The position numbers were made by a program, and so were the translations under genes. DNA of 64,000 bases from Tumidithrix helvetica (GTDB lineage Bacteria > Cyanobacteriota > Cyanobacteriia > Pseudanabaenales > Pseudanabaenaceae). The notes under the pieces are model-generated. The model worked only from the letters and a program-made list of their open reading frames with translations, was not told the DNA's origin and ran no database searches. The stretch covers positions 1 to 64,000 of the forward strand of contig NZ_CBDDRA010000024.1 in NCBI RefSeq assembly GCF_965232925.1, given 5' to 3'. Numbering within the stretch: position 1 is the first letter of the stretch; the number at the start of each line of letters is the position of its first letter. Shown here piece by piece: positions 51,935 through 61,000 of this stretch.

Positions 51935-53047
51935 TCAAGAAATCGTGAGAGGTAGTTTTTGTAAAGCTTTCGCATGGATTGGGAACGCATACAAAGCAGT
52001 CTCTTCCACGGTTACTTTTACAGGCATTCCCACAGGCAATAGCATTTTACTGGTCGTGCGTGCAACCAGTACCTGACCAGAAGCAGTTCGCAAATGGTAA
52101 ATCAGTTCGCGTCCTAAAAAAATGCGATCGCTAATTACAACATCAGCCTGTTCGTCGGGGTGAATCTGCAAATCTTCTTGGCGAATCATCAGTTCGACTT
52201 GGCTTCCCTGCGGAATATCCTGCTGTGAAAGATCGGGTAAGGCAAAACTGCCCAATTCGGTTTCCCATAGCCGACCTCGATATTGGGCATTCACAAAATT
52301 TGCTTGGGTGACAAATTCAGCTACAAAACGCGATCGCGGCATTTGATAAATCTCGATCGCTGTTCCTATTTGCTCGATATGACCGTTTTGCATGATGGCA
52401 ACGCGATCGGAAATCGCAAAGGCTTCCTCTTGGTCGTGGGTAACAAAGATGGCGGATGTTCCTGCTGCTTTGAGAATATCGCGCAATTCTTGCCGCAACT
52501 TTAGCCGAATTTGGGCATCAAGGTTGCTAAGCGGTTCATCAAGCAATACTAAGGCAGGACGAGGTGCTAGGGCACGCGCCAAAGCCACGCGCTGTTGTTG
52601 TCCCCCTGACAGTTCGTGAGGATAGCGATTTTCTAACCCTTCTAAAGAAACTAGTGAAATTACTTCGGTGACTCGGGATGCAATTTGGTGTTTGGCCTCA
52701 AAATTTTTATTTCCTTGCCGTAAACCAAAGGCAATATTTTTTGCCACCGTTAGATGCGGGAACAGGGCATAATCTTGAAACACCATGCCGACATCCCTTT
52801 GCTCTGGGGGGATCCACTGGTTATGTCCTGCAACGATCTGGTCGTTAATCTCGATGGTGCCAAGTTGAGGCTGCTCAAAACCAGCGATGAGCCTTAATAA
52901 TGTGGTTTTACCGCAGCCAGATGGCCCTAAAAAAACCAAGATTTCACCTGCATTCAAGGTCAGGTTTATGGAAGCGACAGCAGGTGCGATCGAAGGCGAA
53001 AACTGCTTTGTTACCCCTTCTAGATGCAGAATTACAGATGGATGCAT
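51935..53047 (-). CDS. futC: Ferric iron ABC transporter ATPase (FutC/FbpC-type)
   Basis: 370 residues. ATP-binding cassette of the iron/thiamine/polyamine group: Walker A GPSGCGKTT at 41-49, HELSGGQQQRVALARAL, Walker B LVLLDEPLSNLD, and a C-terminal TOBE-like regulatory domain (LMIRQEDLQIHPDEQADVVI). Powers Fe(III) import. It is divergent from the permease gene futB and so shares its promoter region (53048-53229). The last part of the protein binds regulators in related ATPases. Confidence 0.88.
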   Translation of the reverse strand: MHPSVILHLEGVTKQFSPSIAPAVASINLTLNAGEILVFLGPSGCGKTTLLRLIAGFEQPQLGTIEINDQIVAGHNQWIPPEQRDVGMVFQDYALFPHLTVAKNIAFGLRQGNKNFEAKHQIASRVTEVISLVSLEGLENRYPHELSGGQQQRVALARALAPRPALVLLDEPLSNLDAQIRLKLRQELRDILKAAGTSAIFVTHDQEEAFAISDRVAIMQNGHIEQIGTAIEIYQMPRSRFVAEFVTQANFVNAQYRGRLWETELGSFALPDLSQQDIPQGSQVELMIRQEDLQIHPDEQADVVISDRIFLGRELIYHLRTASGQVLVARTTSKMLLPVGMPVKVTVEETALYAFPIHAKALQKLPLTIS

Positions 53048-53229
53048 GAATTACAGAAGTTTTAGAGAACCTTAGGAACAATTCATGAATTGCCCCCACT
53101 ACAAATCAAACAAATCAAATCGGATTGCGATACCTTACTATAATAGTAATTTACTGCTACTAATTCCTATTAAAGTTTAGCGGTTTTCAAAATTATTTAC
53201 TTCTTATTGCCAAAGTTTTATCGCCCTCT
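53048..53229. promoter_or_regulatory. Divergent promoter region of the iron transporter
   Basis: 182 bp between futC (minus) and futB (plus). It contains an AT-rich inverted pattern around 53140-53170 (tactataatagtaatttactgctactaattcc), with TATAAT at 53140-53145, which could be the -10 and an iron (Fur) operator, but I cannot identify a Fur box with certainty. The palindrome CAATTCATGAATTG is at 53079-53092, probably a repeat element. Confidence 0.35.
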
Positions 53230-54912
53230 ATGTTTGCCATACTCCCACGGGAAAAATTAGGGAAAAAAGTGTTGCGCCGATCGCAGGTTAATCTTTGGAT
53301 CGCTGTCACTGTCGCGATCGCGGCGCTAATTGCTACCCCCGTAATCGCTGTGCTGAGCCAGATTTTTACAAATTCAGGGGATGTGTGGCAGCATCTAGCT
53401 TCTACGGTTTTAGGGACTTACATAACAAATTCCCTATGGCTGATGCTGGGCGTTGGCTGTGGCGTTTTGCTGCTTGGGGTTACAACCGCATGGTTAGTCA
53501 CGATGTGTCGGTTTCCAGGGAGTCGCATGTTTGAATGGATGTTGCTTTTGCCCTTGGCGGCTCCCGCCTATCTACTTGCCTATGTTTACACTGAGTTCCT
53601 AGAGTTCTATGGTCCCGTGCAAACTGGGTTGCGCCAGATCTTTGGTTGGCAGAGCATGGGTGACTATTGGTTTCCCCATATTCGCTCTATGGGGGGTGCG
53701 ATTTTTTTATTAAGCCTGACGCTTTATCCCTATGTTTATTTGTTGGCAAGGGTGGCTTTTTTAGAACAGTCCATCCGCACTTTAGAGGCAAGCCGTTCTC
53801 TGGGTTGTAACCCTTGGCGCAGTTTCTATGCGATCGCCTTGCCACTCGCCCGTCCCGCCATTAGTGTCGGGCTATCTCTAGCGCTGATGGAAACCCTAAA
53901 TGATTATGGCACCGTGCAGTTTTTCAGCGTGGATACCTTTACCACAGGCATTTACCGCACTTGGTTTGGCATGGGAGAACAGGCCGCTTCTGCCCAATTG
54001 GCGTCGATGTTGACGCTCTTTGTGCTGTGGCTAATTTTGCTAGAACAGTGGTCGCGTCGCCAAGCGCGTTATTACCAAACCTCTAGCCGCTATCAGCAGA
54101 TCTCGACTTATAAACTGCAAGGTATGCGGGCAATCTTGGCAGGTTCTGCCTGTCTCATTCCCATCACTTTGGGATTTTTGCTGCCCACGGGGCTATTGGT
54201 TTACATGACTGCGACCGCTGCCCAATCATCCATTAATGCTGACTTTTGGGAATTGAGCAAAAACAGCTTTTTGCTTGCAGCCGTGACCGCTGGACTGAGC
54301 GTCGCGATCGCGTTGGTTCTAGCCTATGGAGAAAGACTATGTGCCAATTGGAAAATGCAGTTTGCCGTAAGGATTGCTGCCATGGGCTATGCCATTCCAG
54401 GTTCTGTGATTGCCGTGGGCATTATGGCGGCGCTGGGAGGGCTAGATCGGGCGATCTCTAGTGGGCTACAGTCAGCCTTTGGCATATCGACGGGACTCCT
54501 ATTTAGCGGCACATTGGTTGCTCTGATCTTTGCTTACCTAGTCAGATTTCTAGCGGTTTCTTACAGTGCCATTAGCGCTAGCTTAGGCAAAATTAAGCCC
54601 AACCTCGATGATGCTGCCCACAGTCTGGGACATGGTTCGACCAGCACCTTACTCAAAGTCCATGTGCCGATGCTATGGGGTGGGCTATTGACCGCAGCCA
54701 TGATGGTTTTCGTCGATGTCATGAAAGAACTCCCCGCTACCGTAATTATTCGTCCACCCTTTAACTTTGATACCTTAGCAATAAGGGTTTACAACTACGC
54801 CTCGGATGAACGGCTAGCAGAGGCAGCTGCTCCTGCTTTGGCAATTGTTCTCGTGGCATTAATTCCTGTGATTTGCTTGAGTTGGCAAATCTCGCGGCGA
54901 AACGCATCCTGA
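53230..54912 (+). CDS. futB: Ferric iron ABC transporter permease (FutB/FbpB-type)
   Basis: 560 residues, about 12 hydrophobic helices in two homologous halves, each with the EAA-type loop (ASRSLGCNPWRSFYAIALPL at about 182-201 and AAHSLGHGSTSTLLKVHVPM at about 461-480). Membrane channel for Fe(III) from the periplasm into the cytoplasm, driven by FutC. The N-terminus is basic and precedes the first helix. The substrate-binding gene follows 165 bp downstream on the same strand. No frame disruption. Confidence 0.9.
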   Translation: MFAILPREKLGKKVLRRSQVNLWIAVTVAIAALIATPVIAVLSQIFTNSGDVWQHLASTVLGTYITNSLWLMLGVGCGVLLLGVTTAWLVTMCRFPGSRMFEWMLLLPLAAPAYLLAYVYTEFLEFYGPVQTGLRQIFGWQSMGDYWFPHIRSMGGAIFLLSLTLYPYVYLLARVAFLEQSIRTLEASRSLGCNPWRSFYAIALPLARPAISVGLSLALMETLNDYGTVQFFSVDTFTTGIYRTWFGMGEQAASAQLASMLTLFVLWLILLEQWSRRQARYYQTSSRYQQISTYKLQGMRAILAGSACLIPITLGFLLPTGLLVYMTATAAQSSINADFWELSKNSFLLAAVTAGLSVAIALVLAYGERLCANWKMQFAVRIAAMGYAIPGSVIAVGIMAALGGLDRAISSGLQSAFGISTGLLFSGTLVALIFAYLVRFLAVSYSAISASLGKIKPNLDDAAHSLGHGSTSTLLKVHVPMLWGGLLTAAMMVFVDVMKELPATVIIRPPFNFDTLAIRVYNYASDERLAEAAAPALAIVLVALIPVICLSWQISRRNAS

Positions 54913-55077
54913 GCAGAATGCTTATCGGGATGGGGCGAGCAGGATCGTCCATGCATGGACATCATAGATTTTTTCTGATATTACCTATCGATTAATCACT
55001 TGGCAGTATGTGTCACTATCCAGTAAGATTACTTTTATTAATTAGGAATTACTAGCATTAGCGTAATCAGTTTTAGA

Positions 55078-56187
55078 GTGATGAAAAAAAATTTTTGGTA
55101 TAGCTTACTCGCTACGATCACCGCAGGGCTTGTGGTTTTTGGATGTAGCCCCTCAACAGAAACGACGAAACCCACGACAACGCAGTCAGCTACGCCTCAA
55201 GCGATCGCACCCGCAACGACAAATCCATCGGCTAGTCAGGTTCTCAATATTTATACGGCTCGTCACTATAGCTCAGATGCCGCTCTCTATGAAGGCTTCA
55301 CCAAAAAAACAGGTATCAAGGTGAATAAACTCGATGCCGAAGCTGACAAGCTCATTGAACGGATTAAGAGTGAAGGCAGCAAAACTCCCGCAGATATTTT
55401 AATTACCGTTGACGCTGGCAATTTGTGGAGAGCCCAGGAAGCTGGATTGCTACAACCGATCCAATCAAAGACCCTAGAAACAGCAATTCCTGAAAGTTTA
55501 CGCGATCCGCAGGGAAACTGGTTTGGGTTTTCTAAACGGGCGAGGGTAATTGTCTATAACAAGGATAAGGTCAAGCCTAGCGAACTCTCCACCTACGAAA
55601 ATCTTGCCGATCCCACATGGAAAGGTCGCCTGATTATTCGTTCTTCTGGCAATGTCTATAACCAGTCTTTGGTTGGTTCGATTTTGGCTGCCAGTGATGC
55701 GGCAAAAACTGAGACATGGGCAAAGGGAGTGGTTGCCAACTTTGCTCGCAAACCTGAAGGAAACGATACCGCCCAAATTAAAGCAGTTGCTTCGGGAGTT
55801 GCCGATCTTGCGGTGGTAAACACCTACTACCTCGCTCGTCTGGCAGCGTCAGCTAAGCCCGAAGATAAGGCAATTGCTGAGAAAGTTGGGATGTTTTTTC
55901 CCAATCAAAGCGATCGCGGCACCCATGTCAATATCAGCGGTGGTGGGGTCGTCAAAACTTCACCCAACAAAGAATCAGCGATTAAATTCTTAGAATATTT
56001 AGTCAGCCCCGAAGCTCAGGAAAACTTTGCGAAGGGAAATAACGAATATCCTGTTGTGGCGGGAGTCACTCCTGATTCAGTTTTGGCAAGCTTTGGCGAG
56101 TTTAAAGAAGATAAGCTCAATGCTGCTACCTTTGGAAAAAATAATGCTGAAGCCCTCAAAATTATGGATCGATCGGGCTGGAACTAG
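55078..56187 (+). CDS. futA: Ferric iron-binding lipoprotein (FutA-type)
   Basis: 369 residues. Lipoprotein signal with lipobox VFGC and lipidated Cys23, then a Thr/Pro/Ala-rich linker, then a type II periplasmic binding protein. Iron-binding tyrosines are likely in NIYTARHYSSD and in VVNTYYLARLAAS (adjacent Tyr pair as in FutA/FbpA). Delivers Fe(III) to FutB. Together with futC/futB this forms a complete importer, which is usual for iron-limited cyanobacteria. In Synechocystis one FutA copy also binds iron in the cytoplasm; this one is clearly exported. Confidence 0.92.
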   Translation: MMKKNFWYSLLATITAGLVVFGCSPSTETTKPTTTQSATPQAIAPATTNPSASQVLNIYTARHYSSDAALYEGFTKKTGIKVNKLDAEADKLIERIKSEGSKTPADILITVDAGNLWRAQEAGLLQPIQSKTLETAIPESLRDPQGNWFGFSKRARVIVYNKDKVKPSELSTYENLADPTWKGRLIIRSSGNVYNQSLVGSILAASDAAKTETWAKGVVANFARKPEGNDTAQIKAVASGVADLAVVNTYYLARLAASAKPEDKAIAEKVGMFFPNQSDRGTHVNISGGGVVKTSPNKESAIKFLEYLVSPEAQENFAKGNNEYPVVAGVTPDSVLASFGEFKEDKLNAATFGKNNAEALKIMDRSGWN

Positions 56188-56244
56188 TTGTTATCAGCAC
56201 AAATAGGGATTACTTGTTGATAATTGAAATCCTATTTGATTTAT

Positions 56245-56276
56245 CCGTAGGGGCAATTCATGAATTGCCCCTACGG
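56245..56276. repeat. Perfect 32-bp palindrome
   Basis: CCGTAGGGGCAATTCA followed by its exact reverse complement. The core CAATTCATGAATTG recurs at 53079-53092 with a partial arm. This is a typical dispersed palindrome of cyanobacterial genomes. It may act as a transcription terminator of futA. Confidence 0.85.
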
Positions 56277-56317
56277 GATTTATAAATGAAAACGCGAATT
56301 CGACAGCCTTATATTTT

Positions 56318-56420
56318 ACCTCTCCCCAACCCCTCTCCTCGCAGGAGAGGGGCTTGAAAACCCCATTTTTTCTTGCTCCTCTCTCGCCTTTTAGGAGTGG
56401 GAGGCTGGGAGGGAGAGGTT
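56318..56420. repeat. Intergenic hairpin element with nested CTCTCC stems
   Basis: A 9-bp inner stem CCCTCTCCT (56331-56339) / AGGAGAGGG (56343-56351) lies inside a longer pair of ACCTCTCC at the left and GGGAGAGGT at the right end. Similar elements occur widely in cyanobacterial intergenic DNA. Confidence 0.7.
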
Positions 56421-56594
56421 CATTGAATTCACGTAAATGAAAGAATCTCTTATACCAATTTAAAGACCGAGGGTAACAGATCTAGCATGTAGTTAAGGAT
56501 TACAGTGTCTTGCATTTCCTATCTGTTGCTTTCACCAATTAAATTGGTATTACCTATGATTCCTGATTGCTATAGTAGAAATCCCTTTACTTCT

Positions 56595-57779
56595 CTACAC
56601 ATCCCGATCGATACCAATGATATGTAGGTCGATATGTTTTAGCGATCGCACGATGTTTTGCGTGAGAGAACCTTTTAAAAACATTTCCCAGCGTGATTTG
56701 AGACTCTCCCCGATCACAATTTGCGTAATATGATACTTATCTGCCATATCGATAATCGCTTTGGTAACATCGTGGCTGCTTTGCCGTAAGAAGGTTCCAT
56801 TAAATTCGCGACATAGGCGTTCGCAGGTCTCAATATGTAAGCTCTCTTCTTTCGTGAGAAAGCGATCGGGGTTCTCGACAAATAGAATGTATAGCCTCGC
56901 ATTCATATAACTGGCGATTCTCGCCCCACGGCGTAATAGGCGCATAGAGTTAGGATAGGTCGAGATGCAGACCATCACACTTTCATGGATATTACAAAAT
57001 TTATGGGTGGAACTGTGACCCGCGATCGCACTCCGAGGTAGGGAATTTTGCTCTTCATAGCGATCTTCTTCGATGTTGTCGGCAACTTCGCGCAGGGCTA
57101 GTTCGCGCAGAGCTACTAGATTTTTACGCTGAAAGAAGTTTTCTAAGGATTGCTGAATTTTATTGGGAGCGTAGATTTTTCCTTCTTTGAGGCGTTCCTC
57201 TAAAGTTTCAGGTGTTACATCCACAACCACCAACTCATCCGCTTCATCCAAAAATGGATCGGGGATGCGCTCTCTCACAACTACGCCAGTAATTCTGGCA
57301 ACCAGATCGTTGAGGCTCTCTAGATGCTGAATATTCACAGTCGAAAGCACGTCAATGCCAGCGGTGAGAATGACTTCAACATCCTGATAGCGCTTTTCTC
57401 GTTGCGAACCAAATACATTCGTATGTGCGAGTTCGTCAATGAGAACCACTTGGGGGCGACGTTGTAAAATCGCCTCGGTATCCATTTCGGGGAGCGTCAC
57501 CCCGCCCCGAACGATCTGCTGGCATGGAATCACCTCCAAACCCTCGATTTTTGCTGCCGTTTCCTTACGACCGTGAGTTTCGACCAAGCCGATCGCGACA
57601 TCAATACCATCCGCTTTCATTTGATGGGCTTCGTCTAGCATTCGATAGGTTTTGCCAACTCCCGGAGCCATGCCAATAAACACCTTATGCTTGCCGCGCC
57701 GTTGAGGTCGCTCGTAATGGTTTTGGGTATCGCTCTCTTGGGCGTTTTGAGAATTTTGGGCATCTTGAGAAGAAATCAT
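56595..57779 (-). CDS. kdpD: Truncated KdpD (sensor and Usp part only)
   Basis: 394 residues; full KdpD proteins are about 900. The N-terminal KdpD domain is complete with Walker A GMAPGVGKTYRMLDE at 36-50 and RPQVVLIDELAHTNVFGSQR; residues about 260-390 are a Usp-like domain (VMVCISTYPNSMRLLRR and IVIGESLKSRWEMFLKGS). The four-helix sensor, histidine kinase and ATPase parts are missing. This short form is known from cyanobacteria and probably binds nucleotides or c-di-AMP-like ligands, controlling KdpB or another kinase. It is the last gene of the kdp operon, 26 bp after kdpC. Confidence 0.88.
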   Translation of the reverse strand: MISSQDAQNSQNAQESDTQNHYERPQRRGKHKVFIGMAPGVGKTYRMLDEAHQMKADGIDVAIGLVETHGRKETAAKIEGLEVIPCQQIVRGGVTLPEMDTEAILQRRPQVVLIDELAHTNVFGSQREKRYQDVEVILTAGIDVLSTVNIQHLESLNDLVARITGVVVRERIPDPFLDEADELVVVDVTPETLEERLKEGKIYAPNKIQQSLENFFQRKNLVALRELALREVADNIEEDRYEEQNSLPRSAIAGHSSTHKFCNIHESVMVCISTYPNSMRLLRRGARIASYMNARLYILFVENPDRFLTKEESLHIETCERLCREFNGTFLRQSSHDVTKAIIDMADKYHITQIVIGESLKSRWEMFLKGSLTQNIVRSLKHIDLHIIGIDRDV

Positions 57780-57805
57780 GGGAGTAGATTGCGATCGGGA
57801 TTTGA

Positions 57806-58411
57806 CTAAATTGGCTTCAATACATCTAGATCTAAATTTAACTTAAGCACGTTCACAGCAGGCTCGCCAAAGATGCCCAAGAATCTCGCTTCCGTATTCT
57901 TGGCAATTAGAGGTTCGATTTGGGTGGCTGGTAAAGATCTCGCTTTTGCGACGCGATCGAGCTGGGCTTTTGCACCTTCTGGCGTAATATGGGGGTCGAG
58001 AGAAGAGCCAGAAGTATAGACCAGATCGGCGGTTGGCGTAACACCTGCCTTTTTGAGGTTCCCGATGGTATCTGAAACGCGCTTGAGCAGGTCGGGATTG
58101 CTGGGGGCATAGTTGCTAGCTCCCGATACACCCGTCGTTTGACCGATATTTTTAGGATCTTTCTCTTTATCCGTAAAACTGCTGTAGTTAGTAGTACTGG
58201 GACGACCCCAAAAATACTTATCAGCCGTAAAGTTCTGTCCGATCAAAGCCGAACCCACAACTTTCCCTTGACTGACAATCATGCTGCCGTTTGCCTGATA
58301 GGGAAAGATTGCACCAATCCCCAGCATCAAAACAGGATAGAGCACAGCGGTAAGCACCCACAGAACGAGGGTTGCACGGATAGCAGTAGTAATTTCTCGC
58401 AGGAATAACAT
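57806..58411 (-). CDS. kdpC: Potassium-transporting ATPase subunit C
   Basis: 201 residues. One N-terminal membrane helix (LVLWVLTAVLYPVLMLGIGA) and a soluble domain with SALIGQNFTADKYFWGRPS, YAPSNPDLLKRV and SGSSLDPHITPEGA, the usual KdpC motifs. KdpC raises the ATP affinity of KdpB in the KdpFABC pump. Lies 13 bp downstream of the small kdpG/F gene and 26 bp upstream of kdpD. Confidence 0.95.
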   Translation of the reverse strand: MLFLREITTAIRATLVLWVLTAVLYPVLMLGIGAIFPYQANGSMIVSQGKVVGSALIGQNFTADKYFWGRPSTTNYSSFTDKEKDPKNIGQTTGVSGASNYAPSNPDLLKRVSDTIGNLKKAGVTPTADLVYTSGSSLDPHITPEGAKAQLDRVAKARSLPATQIEPLIAKNTEARFLGIFGEPAVNVLKLNLDLDVLKPI

Positions 58412-58424
58412 TTAAACTTTCCCT

Positions 58425-58655
58425 TTAAAATTTTTCAGGTACGAACATGACAACAAATAGATAGACAGAAAGAACGAAGGTCGTGAGAATGAGCAACCCG
58501 ATCGCATAAGCCTGTCCTTGCGAAATCCCTTCGTTATTGGCATAGATGGCTGGCGCAACCGCGAGGTTGGCACACATAAACAGAAATAGTTTTAGGGGAA
58601 CTCTCCGTTTTTGCCATTGCTGCTTAACTTGAGCGAAAACTTGATTGCTGTGCAT
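58425..58655 (-). CDS. Small Kdp subunit (KdpG/KdpF-like)
   Basis: 76 residues from ATG 58655 (a TTG at 58697 would overlap kdpB by 8 bp). Two hydrophobic helices: LKLFLFMCANLAVAPAIYA and AYAIGLLILTTFVLSVYLFV. The second helix and end VVMFVPEKF resemble KdpF, which stabilises KdpFABC; the extra first helix matches the longer KdpG of cyanobacterial kdp operons. It sits between kdpB and kdpC, as KdpG does in Anabaena. Confidence 0.7.
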   Translation of the reverse strand: MHSNQVFAQVKQQWQKRRVPLKLFLFMCANLAVAPAIYANNEGISQGQAYAIGLLILTTFVLSVYLFVVMFVPEKF

Positions 58656-58689
58656 AGTTTTAAGTTCGTGAAAATTGAGAACGATAGAA

Positions 58690-60753
58690 TTAGGCAAGAC
58701 CCACTGCCGCGATCGCGATATCGATGCCTTTAATCGCTATAAAGGGGGCAATCACACCACCCAAGCCGTAAATCAGAATATTCCGTTGCAGGAGCTGATC
58801 GGCAGTGAGGGGACGGAATTGCACGCCCTTGAGCGCTAAGGGAATCAGGGCTGGAATAATCAGGGCATTATAGATCAGTGCCGAGAGTACGGCTGAATTC
58901 GGACTACTGAGAAGCAATACATTCATGCCTCCAATGCCAGCACTGGCAAACATCGCAGGAATAATCGCAAAGTATTTGGCAACATCATTGGCGATCGAAA
59001 ATGTGGTCAGGGCTCCGCGCGTAATCAAGAGCTGTTTCCCAATCGTCACCAAATCGATCAGCTTCGTCGGATCGGAATCTAGATCCACCATGTTCGCTGC
59101 CTCCTTGGCTGCCTGCGTACCAGAGTTCATAGCAACGCCAACATTGGCTTGGGCGAGGGCAGGGGCATCATTCGTGCCATCTCCTGTCATCGCCACGATT
59201 TTGCCTTCCGCCTGTTCGCGCTGGATCACGCTGATCTTATCTTCAGGTGTGGCTTCGGCAATAAAATCATCCACCCCTGCTTCAGCGGCAATCACTTCTG
59301 CCGTAATCCGATTATCACCGGTCAGCATCACCGTGCGCACACCCATGCGCCTGAGTTGATCGAAGCGTTCGCGAATGCCGGGTTTGATAATGTCTTTGAG
59401 GTAAATCACGCCATAAATGCGATCGTTTTGGCAAACCGCTAGCGGCGTACCGCCCAGCCTAGATACCCGCTCGTAGGCAAGATCTAATTCTGAGGAGATT
59501 TGGGCGCTTGCCCCACCCCGCGATCGCACGAAGCCCTTGACCGACTCCACTGCACCTTTACGAACTTCCTTTCCATCAGGTAAATTTGTACCGCTCATTC
59601 TGGTTTTTGCCGAGAAATCGATGCCTTCTGCTTGCGATCGCTCAAAATCCACTGTTGCCTCTAGCTTCTCTGCCAGTCGGACAATCGACTTTCCTTCTGG
59701 GGTCTCGTCAAATACACTGGCAGCAAGGGCAACGTTCGCCATCTCTTGGAGCGAATTTCCATTCACGGGAATAAATTCCTCCGCTAGGCGATTACCGAGC
59801 GTGATCGTACCCGTCTTATCGAGAATCAGCGTACTGACATCGCCACAGGCTTCTACGGCGCGTCCAGAAGTTGCCACCACATTAAACTGGGCGACCCGAT
59901 CCATGCCTGCAATTCCGATCGCGCTGAGCAAGCCGCCAATCGTCGTGGGAATCAATGCTACGAGCAAAGAAATCAGCAATGCTACGCTGACTGGACTTTT
60001 GACATTGTTGGCGATCGGTGGCAAGGTCACCACCACGATCAGAAACACCTGCGTGAGTACGGCTAAAAGTACGGTCAAGGCAATTTCATTGGGGGTTTTA
60101 CTACGTTCGGCGCCTTCGACAAGCGCAATCATGCGATCGATAAATCCTTTCCCAGGATCGGAAGTGACCCTAATTACCAATTCGTCTGAGATAATCCGCG
60201 TTCCGCCTGTAACTGAGCTTGCCATGTCAGAGCCTGGTTCCTTAAGCACGGGAGCCGACTCACCCGTGATCGCGGACTCGTCCACAGAGGCAATCCCACC
60301 AATCACTTCACCATCGGCGGGAATCATATCCCCAGCGATAACTTTAATCGTGTCGTCTTTTCTGAGCGTCGTGGAGCTAATTTCTTGAATCGAACCATCG
60401 GGAAGTAATTTGCGTGCTGTCGTATCCGACTTGGTGGCTCTAAGCGAATCCGCCTGTGCCTTTCCTCGTCCTTCGGCTACAGCTTCGGCAAAGTTGGCAA
60501 ATACCACCGTAAAAAACAGAATGAACGTAATTAACCCATTCAGTAGTCTAGGATTCGTTCCACTCACCTGACCGAAGAGATTGGGCTCAATCGTCACGAG
60601 GGCTGTGACAATCGTACCGATCCAGACGATGAACATGACGGGATTCTTAACGGCATTGCGGGGATTGAGCTTGGTAAAGGACTCCAGAATTGCCCTTTGA
60701 TAGAGTCCAGAAGTATCAACTTTTGCCGTTTTGCGGCGCGATGGATTTGTCAT
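58690..60753 (-). CDS. kdpB: Potassium-transporting ATPase subunit B
   Basis: 687 residues from ATG 60753, chosen because MTNPSRRKTAK matches the family start (longer frame to 60840 is not conserved). P-type ATPase of the KdpFABC complex; it hydrolyses ATP to drive K+ uptake at very low external K+. Motifs: AITGESAPVLKE, the phosphorylation site ILDKTGTITLGNR and MTGDGTNDAPALAQANVG. The mobile N-domain lies between. Located between kdpA (247 bp spacer) and kdpG/F. Confidence 0.95.
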   Translation of the reverse strand: MTNPSRRKTAKVDTSGLYQRAILESFTKLNPRNAVKNPVMFIVWIGTIVTALVTIEPNLFGQVSGTNPRLLNGLITFILFFTVVFANFAEAVAEGRGKAQADSLRATKSDTTARKLLPDGSIQEISSTTLRKDDTIKVIAGDMIPADGEVIGGIASVDESAITGESAPVLKEPGSDMASSVTGGTRIISDELVIRVTSDPGKGFIDRMIALVEGAERSKTPNEIALTVLLAVLTQVFLIVVVTLPPIANNVKSPVSVALLISLLVALIPTTIGGLLSAIGIAGMDRVAQFNVVATSGRAVEACGDVSTLILDKTGTITLGNRLAEEFIPVNGNSLQEMANVALAASVFDETPEGKSIVRLAEKLEATVDFERSQAEGIDFSAKTRMSGTNLPDGKEVRKGAVESVKGFVRSRGGASAQISSELDLAYERVSRLGGTPLAVCQNDRIYGVIYLKDIIKPGIRERFDQLRRMGVRTVMLTGDNRITAEVIAAEAGVDDFIAEATPEDKISVIQREQAEGKIVAMTGDGTNDAPALAQANVGVAMNSGTQAAKEAANMVDLDSDPTKLIDLVTIGKQLLITRGALTTFSIANDVAKYFAIIPAMFASAGIGGMNVLLLSSPNSAVLSALIYNALIIPALIPLALKGVQFRPLTADQLLQRNILIYGLGGVIAPFIAIKGIDIAIAAVGLA

Positions 60754-60855
60754 AGGGAACAGTTGAAAGTTTATGTTTGTCTGATGAGGAGAGTTACTAC
60801 ACATCCTTCTGAAGGTGACTGCCTTGTGCGCGCATTCCATTTATCCAAAGGGTTC

Positions 60856-60939
60856 GATCCCCCTGCCCTATTGGGCATCCCCCTTAATAAGGGGGACTTC
60901 CTAGATTCTCCCCCCTTATTAAGAGGGGCTGGGGGGATC
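60856..60939. repeat. Inverted repeat element in kdpA-kdpB spacer
   Basis: Several nested palindromes: CCCCCTTAATAAGGGGG (60879-60895), and a larger pair GATCCCCCTGCCC / GGGGCTGGGGGGATC at the two ends. It is a typical cyanobacterial repeat of the GGGGG-rich type. On the kdp message it would form a strong stem between kdpA and kdpB. Confidence 0.75.
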
Positions 60940-61000
60940 TAAACCCAAAACGAAGCAACAGGAAACCTTAGAAAAAAGTACAGGGGCGAAGGCTCTAAGG

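Larger units (their letters stand above)
56188..56594. other. Intergenic region rich in palindromes
   Basis: About 407 bp between futA and kdpD. It contains a perfect 32-bp palindrome (56245-56276) and a long hairpin element of type CTCTCC-GGAGAG (56318-56420). No gene is visible. The palindromes may end both transcripts. Confidence 0.6.

Noticed and set aside
59537..60388. 283-codon plus-strand frame antisense to kdpB
   Set aside because: Typical shadow of a conserved P-type ATPase gene; no independent signals.
60845..60875. GGTTCGATCC-like string resembling a tRNA T-loop
   Set aside because: There is no acceptor or anticodon arm in register; the string is part of the GGGGG repeat element.
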